Shown here in pieces: positions 10,689 to 20,745 of a stretch of DNA of 28,699 nt. Where the stretch lies: contig JAIXMF010000163.1 in the NCBI GenBank assembly GCA_025201365.1, positions 1 through 28,699 of the forward strand. Reading direction: 5' to 3'. This DNA is from Syncephalis plumigaleata (lineage: Eukaryota; Zoopagomycota; Zoopagomycetes; Zoopagales; Piptocephalidaceae). The position numbers and the translations under genes were made by a program. Position 1 is the stretch's first letter. Each line of letters opens with the position of its first letter. Below the pieces are notes generated by a model, which had not been told where the DNA came from, did not search any database, and saw nothing but the letters and a program-made list of their open reading frames with translations.

Positions 10689-11066
10689 AGTATGGCAGAA
10701 TAGCTGCTATTGGGAATGTGTATGCTAAAGTGAAAGAGGGAGTAAGTGAAATGCGAATGACACGAAGAAGACGCGTATTACTGAGAAAGTAAATAGGTAA
10801 ATAACTAGCATATAGTCAAGAGGAAGTAGACGTGTGTTGTTTACTAACAAGTGGAATGTAGTTGACACGAAGAAGACAATAGCGGTAAAGAAGGGAAAGG
10901 GAAACAAGGGAAGCAGCTAGAATGCAGTTGACACAAAGAATACGCGTGCTGTGTAAAGAAGTAAATAACAAGGTGAATGAGCAATAGATGGAATAGTGAA
11001 TACATGTAGTGTGAAATGGGAATAGTGGCAAGCATGTGTATGTAGTGGAAAGGTAGAATGATGAAG
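10689..11066 (+). repeat. Third copy of the kinase 3'-flank segment, against the right arm's inner edge
   Basis: This is a direct repeat of 1899 to about 2276 (offset 8,790) and thus an inverted repeat of about 16519-16896. It differs from both arms at many sites where the arms agree with each other, for example GTTGACACGAAG here against GTTGATACAAAG in the left arm. Where the arms differ it can side with the left, as at GAGGGAG near 1936. It ends abruptly where homology to the left arm's inner part begins (11067). It is therefore older than the last homogenisation of the arms or was excluded from it. Confidence 0.9.
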
Positions 11067-11560
11067 ATAAGCATAGTGGATGGTATGAAGCAATGGACAG
11101 CTTGTCTTTATTGTTATGTGTATAATGGCGATAGAATGGAATAACTAACTAACATTACTGATGAAGATGCCGGAATAGTAGAATGGAATGAGTGTATGGA
11201 ATGATTGATGCTGGATGAAAGAGAGGAACGAGTAGACTAGAATACAATGCTGATCTGGCAAGTAGGAGGTAATGAAGCAATAATGAGATAGGAAGGGATA
11301 TAGGAATGACATGTCAATATAGATCAAAATGACTCATGTTTATTCATGTTGCTAGTGGATACATGTCAATGATGGATGGCAATGAGTGTTGGCAGTGAGT
11401 ATTAGCATAGTTGATTATCCCGGTATATTGCTATTGTTGTTGAGTATCAGTTGGTTGACATTTAGAATGAAAATTAGTACATATTGTCTGGATGTCGTCT
11501 CTTGTATTAGCAGTGAATAAAGTTATGTTATAAGACGTTTATTAAGTAAAGGAAAACCCG

Positions 11561-11676
11561 CATAGGAAGCATATTTGTGTACACCCAAAGCAATACCGGC
11601 CATAGGCCAGTAAGCTACCCCTATCCCTCCTAAGCCAGACAATGCTGGCTTAGGCAACCCAAATATGCTTCCTATG
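11561..11676 (-). other. Right-arm copy of the 116-nt three-stem structure
   Basis: Exact inverse of 6526-6641, with all three stems intact. Confidence 0.6.
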
Positions 11677-11897
11677 ATTGCGATATCTAGACTATAATAG
11701 TAGCAATTAAATGATTGATAGCGTTGTAAACGAATAATAAAGAGTATAATTAGTAAACGGCAGCTATTAGTATTGGTTGTGTACACGAGTGGCTATATTT
11801 ACTTACCTTCTGGTTACTGCTGCGTATTGCGTGTATCCTCGTAATATGAATAGACAACTACCTAGTTAATCAAAATGGTTAGTAGCAAAGGGTAGCG

Positions 11898-11991
11898 AGG
11901 CGGATGCTGTTGTATGTCCTAGAATTCCCCACGGAATACTATTGAGCAATCTTTCGATCTGCGTAATAGCGGACATACACAACATCCACCT
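11898..11991 (-). other. Right-arm copy of the imperfect 94-nt hairpin
   Basis: Exact inverse of 6211-6304. Confidence 0.4.
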
Positions 11992-12698
11992 ACCGCGATA
12001 AATGAGGGTCTTGTAATAGCAGAACTTAGCTTCGTATATCAGCCCTTCCAACTATCCAGAACACTCAAGTACCGCTTACATTGATTGCGGATTACTACAG
12101 CCCATAGCAGCATACTTAAGAATTTGGGGTAGGAGCGCTCGCTGCGAACTGCAAACGCAATGCTTATCCCGTTCAACTACTCGGCACTAGTCCCAACGCG
12201 TAAGTAGCTGCTACTTTCTGCTGTAGTTCCAACAACCAATGTCCCATGCATGTGTACTTTCAAGCAAATAAAACGCAAATATATAATACCTAATAGCATA
12301 CTTATTATTACCGCCATACGAACAAATATAATAAAGAATAACTCATTCTATGTATATAAACGACAGTATTACGTAGAAAGTGTCATTACAAGAAAAGAGT
12401 AGCAGAATGATGGTGGAAAACGAAAGAGAAGTAAAAAGCGCAAAAGACGTAGACAGTTGAGATAGGTAACGGATGCAGTGTGCAGTCAGTTAGTTCCAAT
12501 AGGCTAGGAGTAAATAGTAGTTTACGATAATGACATGCACAGGGTTAAGCTAGGTTGCAGTGCGATGTTGTAGTGACGTAACTGCAGTGCATAAGTGGAA
12601 TAACGGCGTGAGAATTTTTTGGTAAGGATTGTGTAACCTAGATGGAATAGCTGTTTGATAATCGTTTTTGGAAGCGTTGTGTTGGATAAGTGAATATA

Positions 12699-13236
12699 GA
12701 AATGAGGAAAACGATAGCTTGCGATATGGGAATTGACATGAAGTAATAGCGTCGAAAGAATGGGATGAACTGTCTACGTCATAACGCTAGCAAAAGATAG
12801 ATAGATGGATGGATGAAAATCCTGGTAAACGGTATCGGTGCGGAAGTGCTTTGTCAATAATCAGGCAAATCGTGGCTGCTTACATAGAGCAAAACCACCT
12901 TCCAAATAAAGACGATGCTAGTGCGCAGTCACTTTGCTTGTTTACCTTGACGACCAATATCTTCTACGCCCTGTAAATGTGTCATGAATAAAGATATCTA
13001 CATTAAATGTGTACAGCGTATTCTACCAAGTGTCGAGCTATACAAGCAAACTTGCCGCGTCGAAATCGGTCAAGTATTGGCAAAGATCGTAAAAACATGT
13101 TATTATTGTAGTGTTGGAGCTGTTTAGTTCTGCTCAGTTCTGCTCAGCTCTGCGCAGTAGGAGTTTGAAATGTTTTCAGGTACAAAGCGTACTGGACGAA
13201 GTGTAGCGGTATAAGCTGAAGCTACAGTTTTATGAC
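12699..13236 (+). repeat. Tandem duplication, inner unit
   Basis: Repeated with a period of about 583 bp at 13280-13819. A 43-bp non-repeated spacer (13237-13279) separates the units. It contains a GATA/GATG stretch, a CTTTGCTTGTTTACCTTGAC segment and a minisatellite of TTCTGCTCAG-like 10-mers (about 13118-13158). It differs from the outer unit by scattered substitutions and short indels. It has lost the kinase TATA region that follows the outer unit. Confidence 0.9.
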
Positions 13237-13279
13237 GTCACTTGTCACTCTACCGCGCACTAGTACGTAGGTGGGCAAA

Positions 13280-13819
13280 GAAATGAAAAAAAAACGATAG
13301 CTTGCGATGTCTGAATTGGGATGAAGTAATAGCGTCGAAAGAATGGGATGAACTGCCAATCTCATAACGCTAGCAAAAGATAGATAGATGGATGGATGAA
13401 AATCCTGGTAAACGGTATCGGTGCGGAAGTGCTTTGTCAATAATCAGGCAAATCGTGGCTGCTTACATAGAGCAAAACCACCTTCCAAATAAAGACGATG
13501 CTAGTGCGCAGTCACTTTGCTTGTTTACCTTGACGACCAATATCTTCTACGCCCTGTAAATGTGTCATGAATAAAGGAATCTACATTAAATGTGTACAGC
13601 GTATTCTACCAAGTGTCGAGCTATACAAGCAAACTTGCCGCGTCGAAATCGGTCAAGTATTGGCAAAGATCGTAAAAACATGTTATTATTGTAGTATTGG
13701 AGCTGCTCAGTTCTGCTCAGTTCTGCTCAACTCTACGCAGTATGAGCTTGAAATATTCCCAGGTACAAAGCGTACTGGACGAAGTGTAGCGGTATAAGCT
13801 GAAGCTACAGTTTTATGAC
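13280..13819 (+). repeat. Tandem duplication, outer (promoter-proximal) unit
   Basis: This unit ends 13 bp before the kinase TATA box. The 10-bp minisatellite is at 13701-13740 (four units). It shares outer-side variants with the left arm (TATGAG, ATATTCCCAGG), while the inner unit shares the remaining variants. Confidence 0.9.
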
Positions 13820-13832
13820 CTATGTGCTGTGT

Positions 13833-13839
13833 TATATAA
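13833..13839 (+). promoter_or_regulatory. TATA box of the right kinase gene
   Basis: TATATAA lies in GTTATATAAAGCC, 186 nt before the ATG at 14025, in a position that suits a leader of about 150-160 nt. Confidence 0.45.
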
Positions 13840-14024
13840 AGCCACTAGTGTTGGCGACAATAGCTAATGGGCTATGCACAACCTCTTATTCCGCTACTCC
13901 TCCAGTTCTCTCCACTATCTAGTTCAATCTAGGTTTACGCGCAAGTTTTCACTTAAGTCTCATACAGCTCTACCCCTACTTTCTATACTCTTACCGCGAT
14001 ATACTCAACAATTGTGCTTTCAAA

Positions 14025-16373
14025 ATGAAACAAGGTGCCGATTCAGCTCCAATAGTAGTGTCTGCGTCAAAGTCCGCACCTATTATAATACCAGCTATTA
14101 CCGCTGGTGCTGACAATGGAAGAGTACCTATTGTCGCTTTTACTTCTGCTCCTATCCCCGCTACTACCACTTCTCCTACCCCCACTCATATTCTCGCTCC
14201 TATCACTGCTGCTACTGCTGCTGCCTCGGAATCGGTGCCACTCCAATCAGCGGAGCCATCACCGAAGCCAGCGCAACTATCAGCTGCTGGCGATGGTGGC
14301 TCAGGTGTAGAAAAAAAGCGTAATAAATTTATTCATGTGCCTTTTAAGTGGCCCGAGCTGAAGCAGGAGAACCGCACGAAGCTAGTAGGGTGGATAACGC
14401 CAGAAGGAGATAAGAAGCAGGGTAAGCTATGTTTGAATGACACAGACGAGAATAACTAACCTATCTATAGAATTGCTGCTTTACCGTGGCAGCAAGCTAT
14501 CATTCGGTAATGAAGCTGGTTGGTAAGTCACTACTATGTCACCTTGATCTATTTACTAATTGCGATACATTAGTGATTATAAACTTCCTCGCGGTAACGA
14601 ATGTGTTTTTAACATATCAGAGGTAAGCCAATAACCATATTAAACGATGGGTGTAATCTAACCTGCAGCTCATTAGGAGAATGGTATGATTCATATCACA
14701 GTAAGTTCTATGCTCAAATATATTGAACGTTTAACTAATCGCTTATTAGAATGAAGGCCTTGCTGCCTTAACTAGTAAGTTATTGGTATGCGCGGTCAAA
14801 TATTCATGCTAATCATTTCTGTAGTAAACGATCAGGAGGAAAATGAAAACAGTACATTTAAAAATGTCGGCACGATCAATATAGACGTTTATAATTGTAA
14901 GTTACGGCGACTTCATTGATAGATTTGGGCTAACAATATATATAGACAAATTTCTATATACCGCGTTAGAACAAGCAGAACCAAAGAAAACATCTCATAT
15001 TTATTATTATACACAGGTAAATGGAGACAATATATACAGTATTACTACTAACACGATACAGATGCTCGGTGATTACTATCACACTACAGAGCGTCTCGGC
15101 AGGTAGGTGATCAAATAGTTAAATACAGGGAAATTCTATAATGAATAGCTAACGTGCGCATCTAGCGGTGGCTTCGGTACAGTGTACAAGGGGATATCCT
15201 GTACTACTGGAGAGGCAGCAGCAATCAAGCAAGCCAATAACGACGATATGACGCTGGCAAACGAGTGGGGTATAATGCGACAATTTCGACACCAGCAACA
15301 TACACTACGTGCCATTAGCTTCAACGTAAACGATTACGGCACGTTTGTTGTCACAGAGCTAGCCAAAGGAGGTAGTCTCTTTAACTACCTGGCCAAGAAC
15401 CCTGCACCCCTCCCTGTAGCCAAGGCCAAGGCAATTATTCGCCAAATTCTACTGGCTCTTAAAGTAAGTAATATAACCATAATTAATACTAGAACCATAT
15501 TAACCATATACTATTAGGATTTGCACAAGGCCAACGTTGCTCATCTGGGTAAGTAATTATGCTTATGATTAACTAACAATGTTTATTAATGATAACCTGG
15601 TTAATGTAATCCAATTACTACTAGATATCAAGGTAAGTCATTTGATTACTTGCTTTATTACAAATACTGACACAGATATAGGTGGAGAACATCCTTTTCA
15701 AGGACGAGGGGTGTACGCATACCCTCCTAGCAGATTTCGGATTGTCACGAATGTTAGATCCAGAAATTTATATACAGGGACTTGTTGGTACGCCAGCATA
15801 CATGGCACCAGAAGTTTTTTTGACTGGCACGGATGTAAACGTCGTTATTCAAGTCTTCACGAATCAAGGCGACACTGGCAAAGAGAAGGTTGCCCATATT
15901 CAAAACCCACACATCGGATTCAACAAAAGTGCCGATATGTGGAGTATAGGCATCCTGGCATACTATTTGCTAAGTGGTAAGCTAATCTTTACTTAAAATC
16001 AATGATAGCTAACCTGATATGTCATAGGTATTCATCCATTCATGATGAAGAAGAATAAATGGACCTGTGGAGAGTACCTTTATACAATTTTAAATGAGCG
16101 AGCGCCATTTGAGATTGTCAATTTTAATGAACCCGTGAACGAAGGTAAGTTGTTATGATTACACTAGTACAATCCACTAATTGTAACCAATTATGTTTAG
16201 CGACACGCTTTATTAATGGCCTTCTCCAGGTCGATCCAGCCCGACGCATGACAGTCATGGATGCTCTGCAGCATCCATGGTTTAAATCTGCGCAGGAAGC
16301 GAAGCGCAAGCTTGACAGCATCCTGCAATCCGACCGGTCTGAGCCACCGGCAAAGCGACAACGGTGTCTTTAA
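14025..16373 (+). CDS. FHA-associated CHK2/Rad53/Cds1-type Ser/Thr kinase, right-arm copy
   Basis: Exons: 14025-14421, 14471-14522, 14574-14622, 14677-14700, 14750-14774, 14825-14896, 14946-15016, 15062-15102, 15166-15463, 15518-15548, 15625-15632, 15682-15976, 16028-16144 and 16201-16373. They total 1,653 nt, an exact multiple of three ending in TAA. Exon 11 is only 8 nt (ATATCAAG) and encodes part of the catalytic loop (Asp-Ile-Lys), so skipping it would kill the enzyme. The acceptor at 14676 was preferred over an earlier AG because the latter brings in a stop; the same reasoning placed the acceptor at 15165. By recall, the C-lobe LLQVDPARR...ALQHPWFKS matches yeast Rad53 LLQVDPNNR...ALNHPWIKM closely, and Rad53 also has extra sequence between APE and DMWS. 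The coding sequence equals the left-arm gene, so this window carries two gene doses. Confidence 0.85.
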
Positions 16374-17316
16374 ATGTCATCATTAGCGTACCATACAATT
16401 CGGTTCAATAAATGTATTACTATTGTCATTAACAATCTAAATTACTGCATACAAACATTCCTATACTTGCTACTACATTCATTCTACTATTGTTTTCTCT
16501 ATTCATTCCAATTTATTTCCATCATTCTACTTCATCCCACTACATACACATGCTTGTCACTATTCCCATTTCTCACTGCATGTATCCACTATTCCACCTA
16601 TTGCTCATTCACCTTGTTATTTACTTCTTTACACAGCACGCGTATTCTTTGTGTCAACTGCATTCTAGCTGCTTCCCTTGTTTCCCTTTCCCTTCTTTAC
16701 CGCTATTGTCTTCTTTGTATCAACTACATTCCACTTGTCAGTAAACAACACACGTCTACTTCCTCTTGACTATATGCTAGTTATTTACCTATTTACTTTC
16801 TCAGTAATACGCGTCTTCTTCGTGTCATTCGCATTTCACTTACTTCATCTTTCACTTTAGCATACACCTTCCCAATAGCAGCTATTCTGCCATACTATCT
16901 CTATGACCTTTATTTATCTCTTTGTGTTCCTCTTCCTCTAAGCTATCTACATGCTCACTTGTCGTTATTATTACTATACCAATAAGCCTTGTTTATTGTT
17001 CGTTCTAGTCCTTTGTTTTCTATCACTGTCCTGCTTATTTATCAATGTTTAAGCATTTACTGCTCTCGTTGTTATATGTACCTTTTACTTTTACCACTCT
17101 TTTCCGTCATCTGTTTGTATGCCACCATTACGTCATGCTTTTATTTGTATTTTCATTTGTTTACTGCCGTATACATACTCTATCTACCTACAAGCATACA
17201 CTGCTTCTTCAAATAAACTGGCATACGTGTTCATGCACCCTTCCTTGCTCATTCCTTGCTCATTCGTGACAAGTCAGTCATTCTACTAGTTACTGCTTGT
17301 TTATTACATTGTTTAT
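16374..17316 (+). other. Right kinase 3' flank, pyrimidine-rich
   Basis: Inverse of 1479-2421. C+T-rich on plus, with long stop-free but overlapping frames that I judge non-coding. Substitutions against the left arm become frequent toward 17150-17316 (for example in the CATTTGTTTACTGCCGTATAC stretch, about 17154-17174). Confidence 0.6.
16407..16412 (+). terminator. Polyadenylation signal AATAAA of the right kinase gene
   Basis: AATAAA begins 34 nt after the kinase stop. Confidence 0.55.
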
Positions 17317-17772
17317 CGTGTATTCTATTTGTTCACTTGTTGCTTTCTATGCACTCAATTGTATGCATCATCATCATAACTTATCAATCATTCTAGTTTA
17401 TTGCTACTTGTAAGTACATGACATGGCAATATCCAACTATACTCGTACACTTGTATCGTCTACCTTATAGAATTGATGATGATAGTTATCACTATCAGTA
17501 AAGGATCCATTACTGAATACTGAATTGTTATTATTATTATGCTGTATCAATTGGCATTTCTATGGTGATAATGGTGTTAACAATTGTGTAAATTTATTTA
17601 TTAGTAAAAACAAATGCTAAAGGCTAGCTGGTGTTAATCAGTTGGAAGCACCCAATAAACAGCTCACTCACACATCCACACACAAAAACGCAAACGCAAA
17701 CATAGACAGACAAACCTTTATTGTATTATTTGTTTGCTTCTAATACACACACACGACAGATACTATTTGTTT
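17317..17772 (+). other. 5' flank of the SAM-SNF2 gene
   Basis: Single-copy DNA between the repeat edge and the SNF2 start codon. It is AT-rich, then CA-rich and poor in T at about 17660-17715 (CACACATCCACACAC, then AACGCAAACGCAAAC), which would suit a 5' leader. No clear TATA box. An in-frame open stretch before 17773 has no ATG. Confidence 0.5.
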
Positions 17773-20704
17773 ATGACAACGGAAAAACAGAATGCTACGG
17801 ATCAGTACTTGTACACAACCGTATATGCCAATATGAATCCACTAGTCAGTCGGTCGGCGTCACCGGCAATGTCAATCAATAATTCCGCAGAAGGCTCGCT
17901 CGAATTGTATGCTGAATCAAACGTAAGTAGACTGATAGAATCAACTGTGGAGAACTCAACGCTAACTCGAGTGATTTAGACAAGTGCAGCTTTCTCATCG
18001 CTATTTCTCGATCGAGCAATACGACCAAGACTGGAGGTACCGCCACAGGACGAAGTGACACGTTGGTCGCCGAGTCAAGTGGCTCACTGGTTTCAGCATA
18101 GTGTTGGCATAGAAGAACAATATGCTAATCAGTTTATAGAGCATGAAGTGGATGGTCAAACACTACTGCTAGATATAGATGAGACGTGTATACGTGAAGA
18201 TCTGGACATTAAAAAGCTCGGTATTCGAAAGCGGATCTATCGAGCCATTCTTACGCTAAGACAGCAGTTAATGGCGACATCCTACACGCCTACTATGATC
18301 ACGCCATCAGTCTCTGCCTCATCAGCATCAGTGTCGGCAACTTCTACGATGTATCAACCCGCTAAACGACAACGACTCAATACGGATATACCAAATGATC
18401 GTTTTTGGTCTAACAATGATGTGGCAACAGCTATAATCCCAATATTATCTAATATTAGTAGTGATGAACCTGGTTATAATCTACCTAGTCATACTAGTAC
18501 GCCAAGTGTAGTTAAAGACAAAGCGCCTATACTCGAGGGGTCAACCACTAGACCAAATACGAAAGATCGTTTAATTAGCGACTGGCTACCCTATAAAGCA
18601 ATAGAGGATCCATTTATAATGGATGCTAATGTAGATGATGTTAATGAAACGGCCTCATTTCAATTTATAGCTAGAGGTAAGTTTATTATTATTTACTTAA
18701 TCGACTCTATGGAATGATATTCATTTCGTATAATTCTAGATATGCCTCATCGATACTTGGGCTATAATGTTTATGTTCAGGTAATATCAATAATCTCAAA
18801 TGGAATATTTTACTTAATTATTGTATTTCTCTACATCTAGTCACAAATGAAACGATATTTACGTGGTCGCATTTCTGTTAATAAGCAGACAGATTTGCCG
18901 GAAATACAGAACAGATTTCGTGCAGTAGTAGTTGATCCAACGGAGGATCATAATGACACGAACAATGAATGTACACTCGAAGACGACGTATTACCGGTAA
19001 GGGATATGCTTGTATAATATCTCTTAGTATTTTAGTATTTATTCTATATGTATATATATATATAGCTCTATGGTGAATCAGACTATTCCGATACAGAACT
19101 TGATGAGGCATATGAAGATATAGAAGATAACAGTGGCACACGAGATAAATCCAATACAACATTACCAGCAGCAGGTAATATGTTTGCCCAATTAATCAAT
19201 TTACTCTCCTAATGCTGACATCTCTAATATAGAATCAGAATGCAATAGGAATCCAAGAATTCAACTCATGACCTTGGAACGTAAAAGGGAAATCATCAAG
19301 GAATATAGCAATCGATTATTAGAGAAATGGCAATCTAAACGGTAGATTATACTAATGTAATGCTTACTATTATAAACTAACTAAAATAATCCATCTAGTC
19401 TTACGGTATTAGAGAAACAAAAGTATTCTCTATACAAAAGAAAGTCGAACATTATAACACAAATTCATTCAGAATTGAAATATCTGTTAACTAAGGTGAG
19501 TATGTAATAACACAATCAATACTGAATTACTTAGTATGCTTTTTATAGCGATTACCTACAATGATAGACACGATTAGTAATACTGCCTATACGACAGAGA
19601 AGGCCATTACAACAGCATGCGGTGCACTGGATAGAACACTATTTTACATTTATGATTTATCATGGAAAGTTGGACTATTAGCATTACCAGAAGTGAGTCA
19701 TCTATCATACTAGTCATTGTATCAGATATTAATATATATATATATATATAATGACAAATAGGCACCATTAAAACCAGTGCGAACTAGGAAGAAAGCAACA
19801 TCAACGTCAATACTAGCGAATGACAATAGTAATAGTACAACAATAGAGAAAGAAGCGGAAGAAGAGGAGGAGTCAGATAATCTATCAGATTTTATTGATG
19901 ACAGTGAATTGAATCCTGATGATTACACTTCACTTCGTAATCTAATGTCAACAGATAATAATGATAGTGAAATGTTGGATTCATCGAATGAGCCATCAGT
20001 AACATTGCTACTTGATGAACTGATTCAACTGCCAACATTCCAATTATTGGATGTACCAACTACATTAGAATCACATGATACACCACCACCAACAACAACT
20101 ACTACAACAACTACAACAACAACTACAAATAATGAGCATGAGTTAGTAGATTTGTCATTGGATACAGATACTATTACATCGAATGGATTATCATCTAGTA
20201 ATAGTCAAGAGAATGATCAAGTTACAGTAAGTAATTCACCGCAATACGTGTCTATATCATCATCATCATCTCGATCATCCTCGCCTATTATATCGGAAAT
20301 GAGAGCGGATTCACCTCCACCTATACGATCACCTGTATCTAGTATGAGACGTGTATCTCGATCTGCAGCCACACCATTCACTGCTACCTCACAACGTTCC
20401 TATTCGATTAAACTAACGAAATCACAGAATACACCACCTACAGCAAGAAATACAGTGGCACCAACTGTTATTAATCCACCTGGACACACTAGTACTGCAT
20501 CTCCATCTACCGGCAGTGGATTATCGAATTCTTCAGGCATTGGATCGTTGCCGTATAATAACATCGAGACATTCTCTAATTGGACGGAAGAAGTCGCCGA
20601 ACGAACTATTAGGAATTGTCGTTGTGCACGTACGCGTATTCCAACTGCCATACGACGAGCGGTACGCAACTATTTAGATCTACCTGGTGAAAGTGAGTTA
20701 CATC

Positions 20705-20745
<41 letters not shown>

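Larger units (their letters stand above)
11067..12698. other. Long non-coding 5' flank of the right kinase
   Basis: Inverse copy of 5504-7135 with no gene recognised. Differences from the left arm concentrate near the inner end (for example about 11145-11160), where open frames on the two sides diverge. The central part holding the two hairpin structures is unchanged. Confidence 0.55.
11067..17316 (-). repeat. Right arm of the giant inverted repeat (about 6.25 kb)
   Basis: This is the inverse of 1479-7135. It is about 0.59 kb longer because of a tandem duplication at 12699-13819. Its kinase gene is transcribed outward, toward the SNF2 gene; in the left arm the kinase also points outward, toward ZW10. 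The two kinase promoters therefore face each other across the spacer. Confidence 0.95.

Noticed and set aside
20080-20140. The ACA/ACT-rich tract in the SNF2 gene as a non-coding microsatellite breaking the gene
   Set aside because: It stays in frame, encodes a poly-Thr run in the low-complexity linker, and the exon continues normally on both sides.
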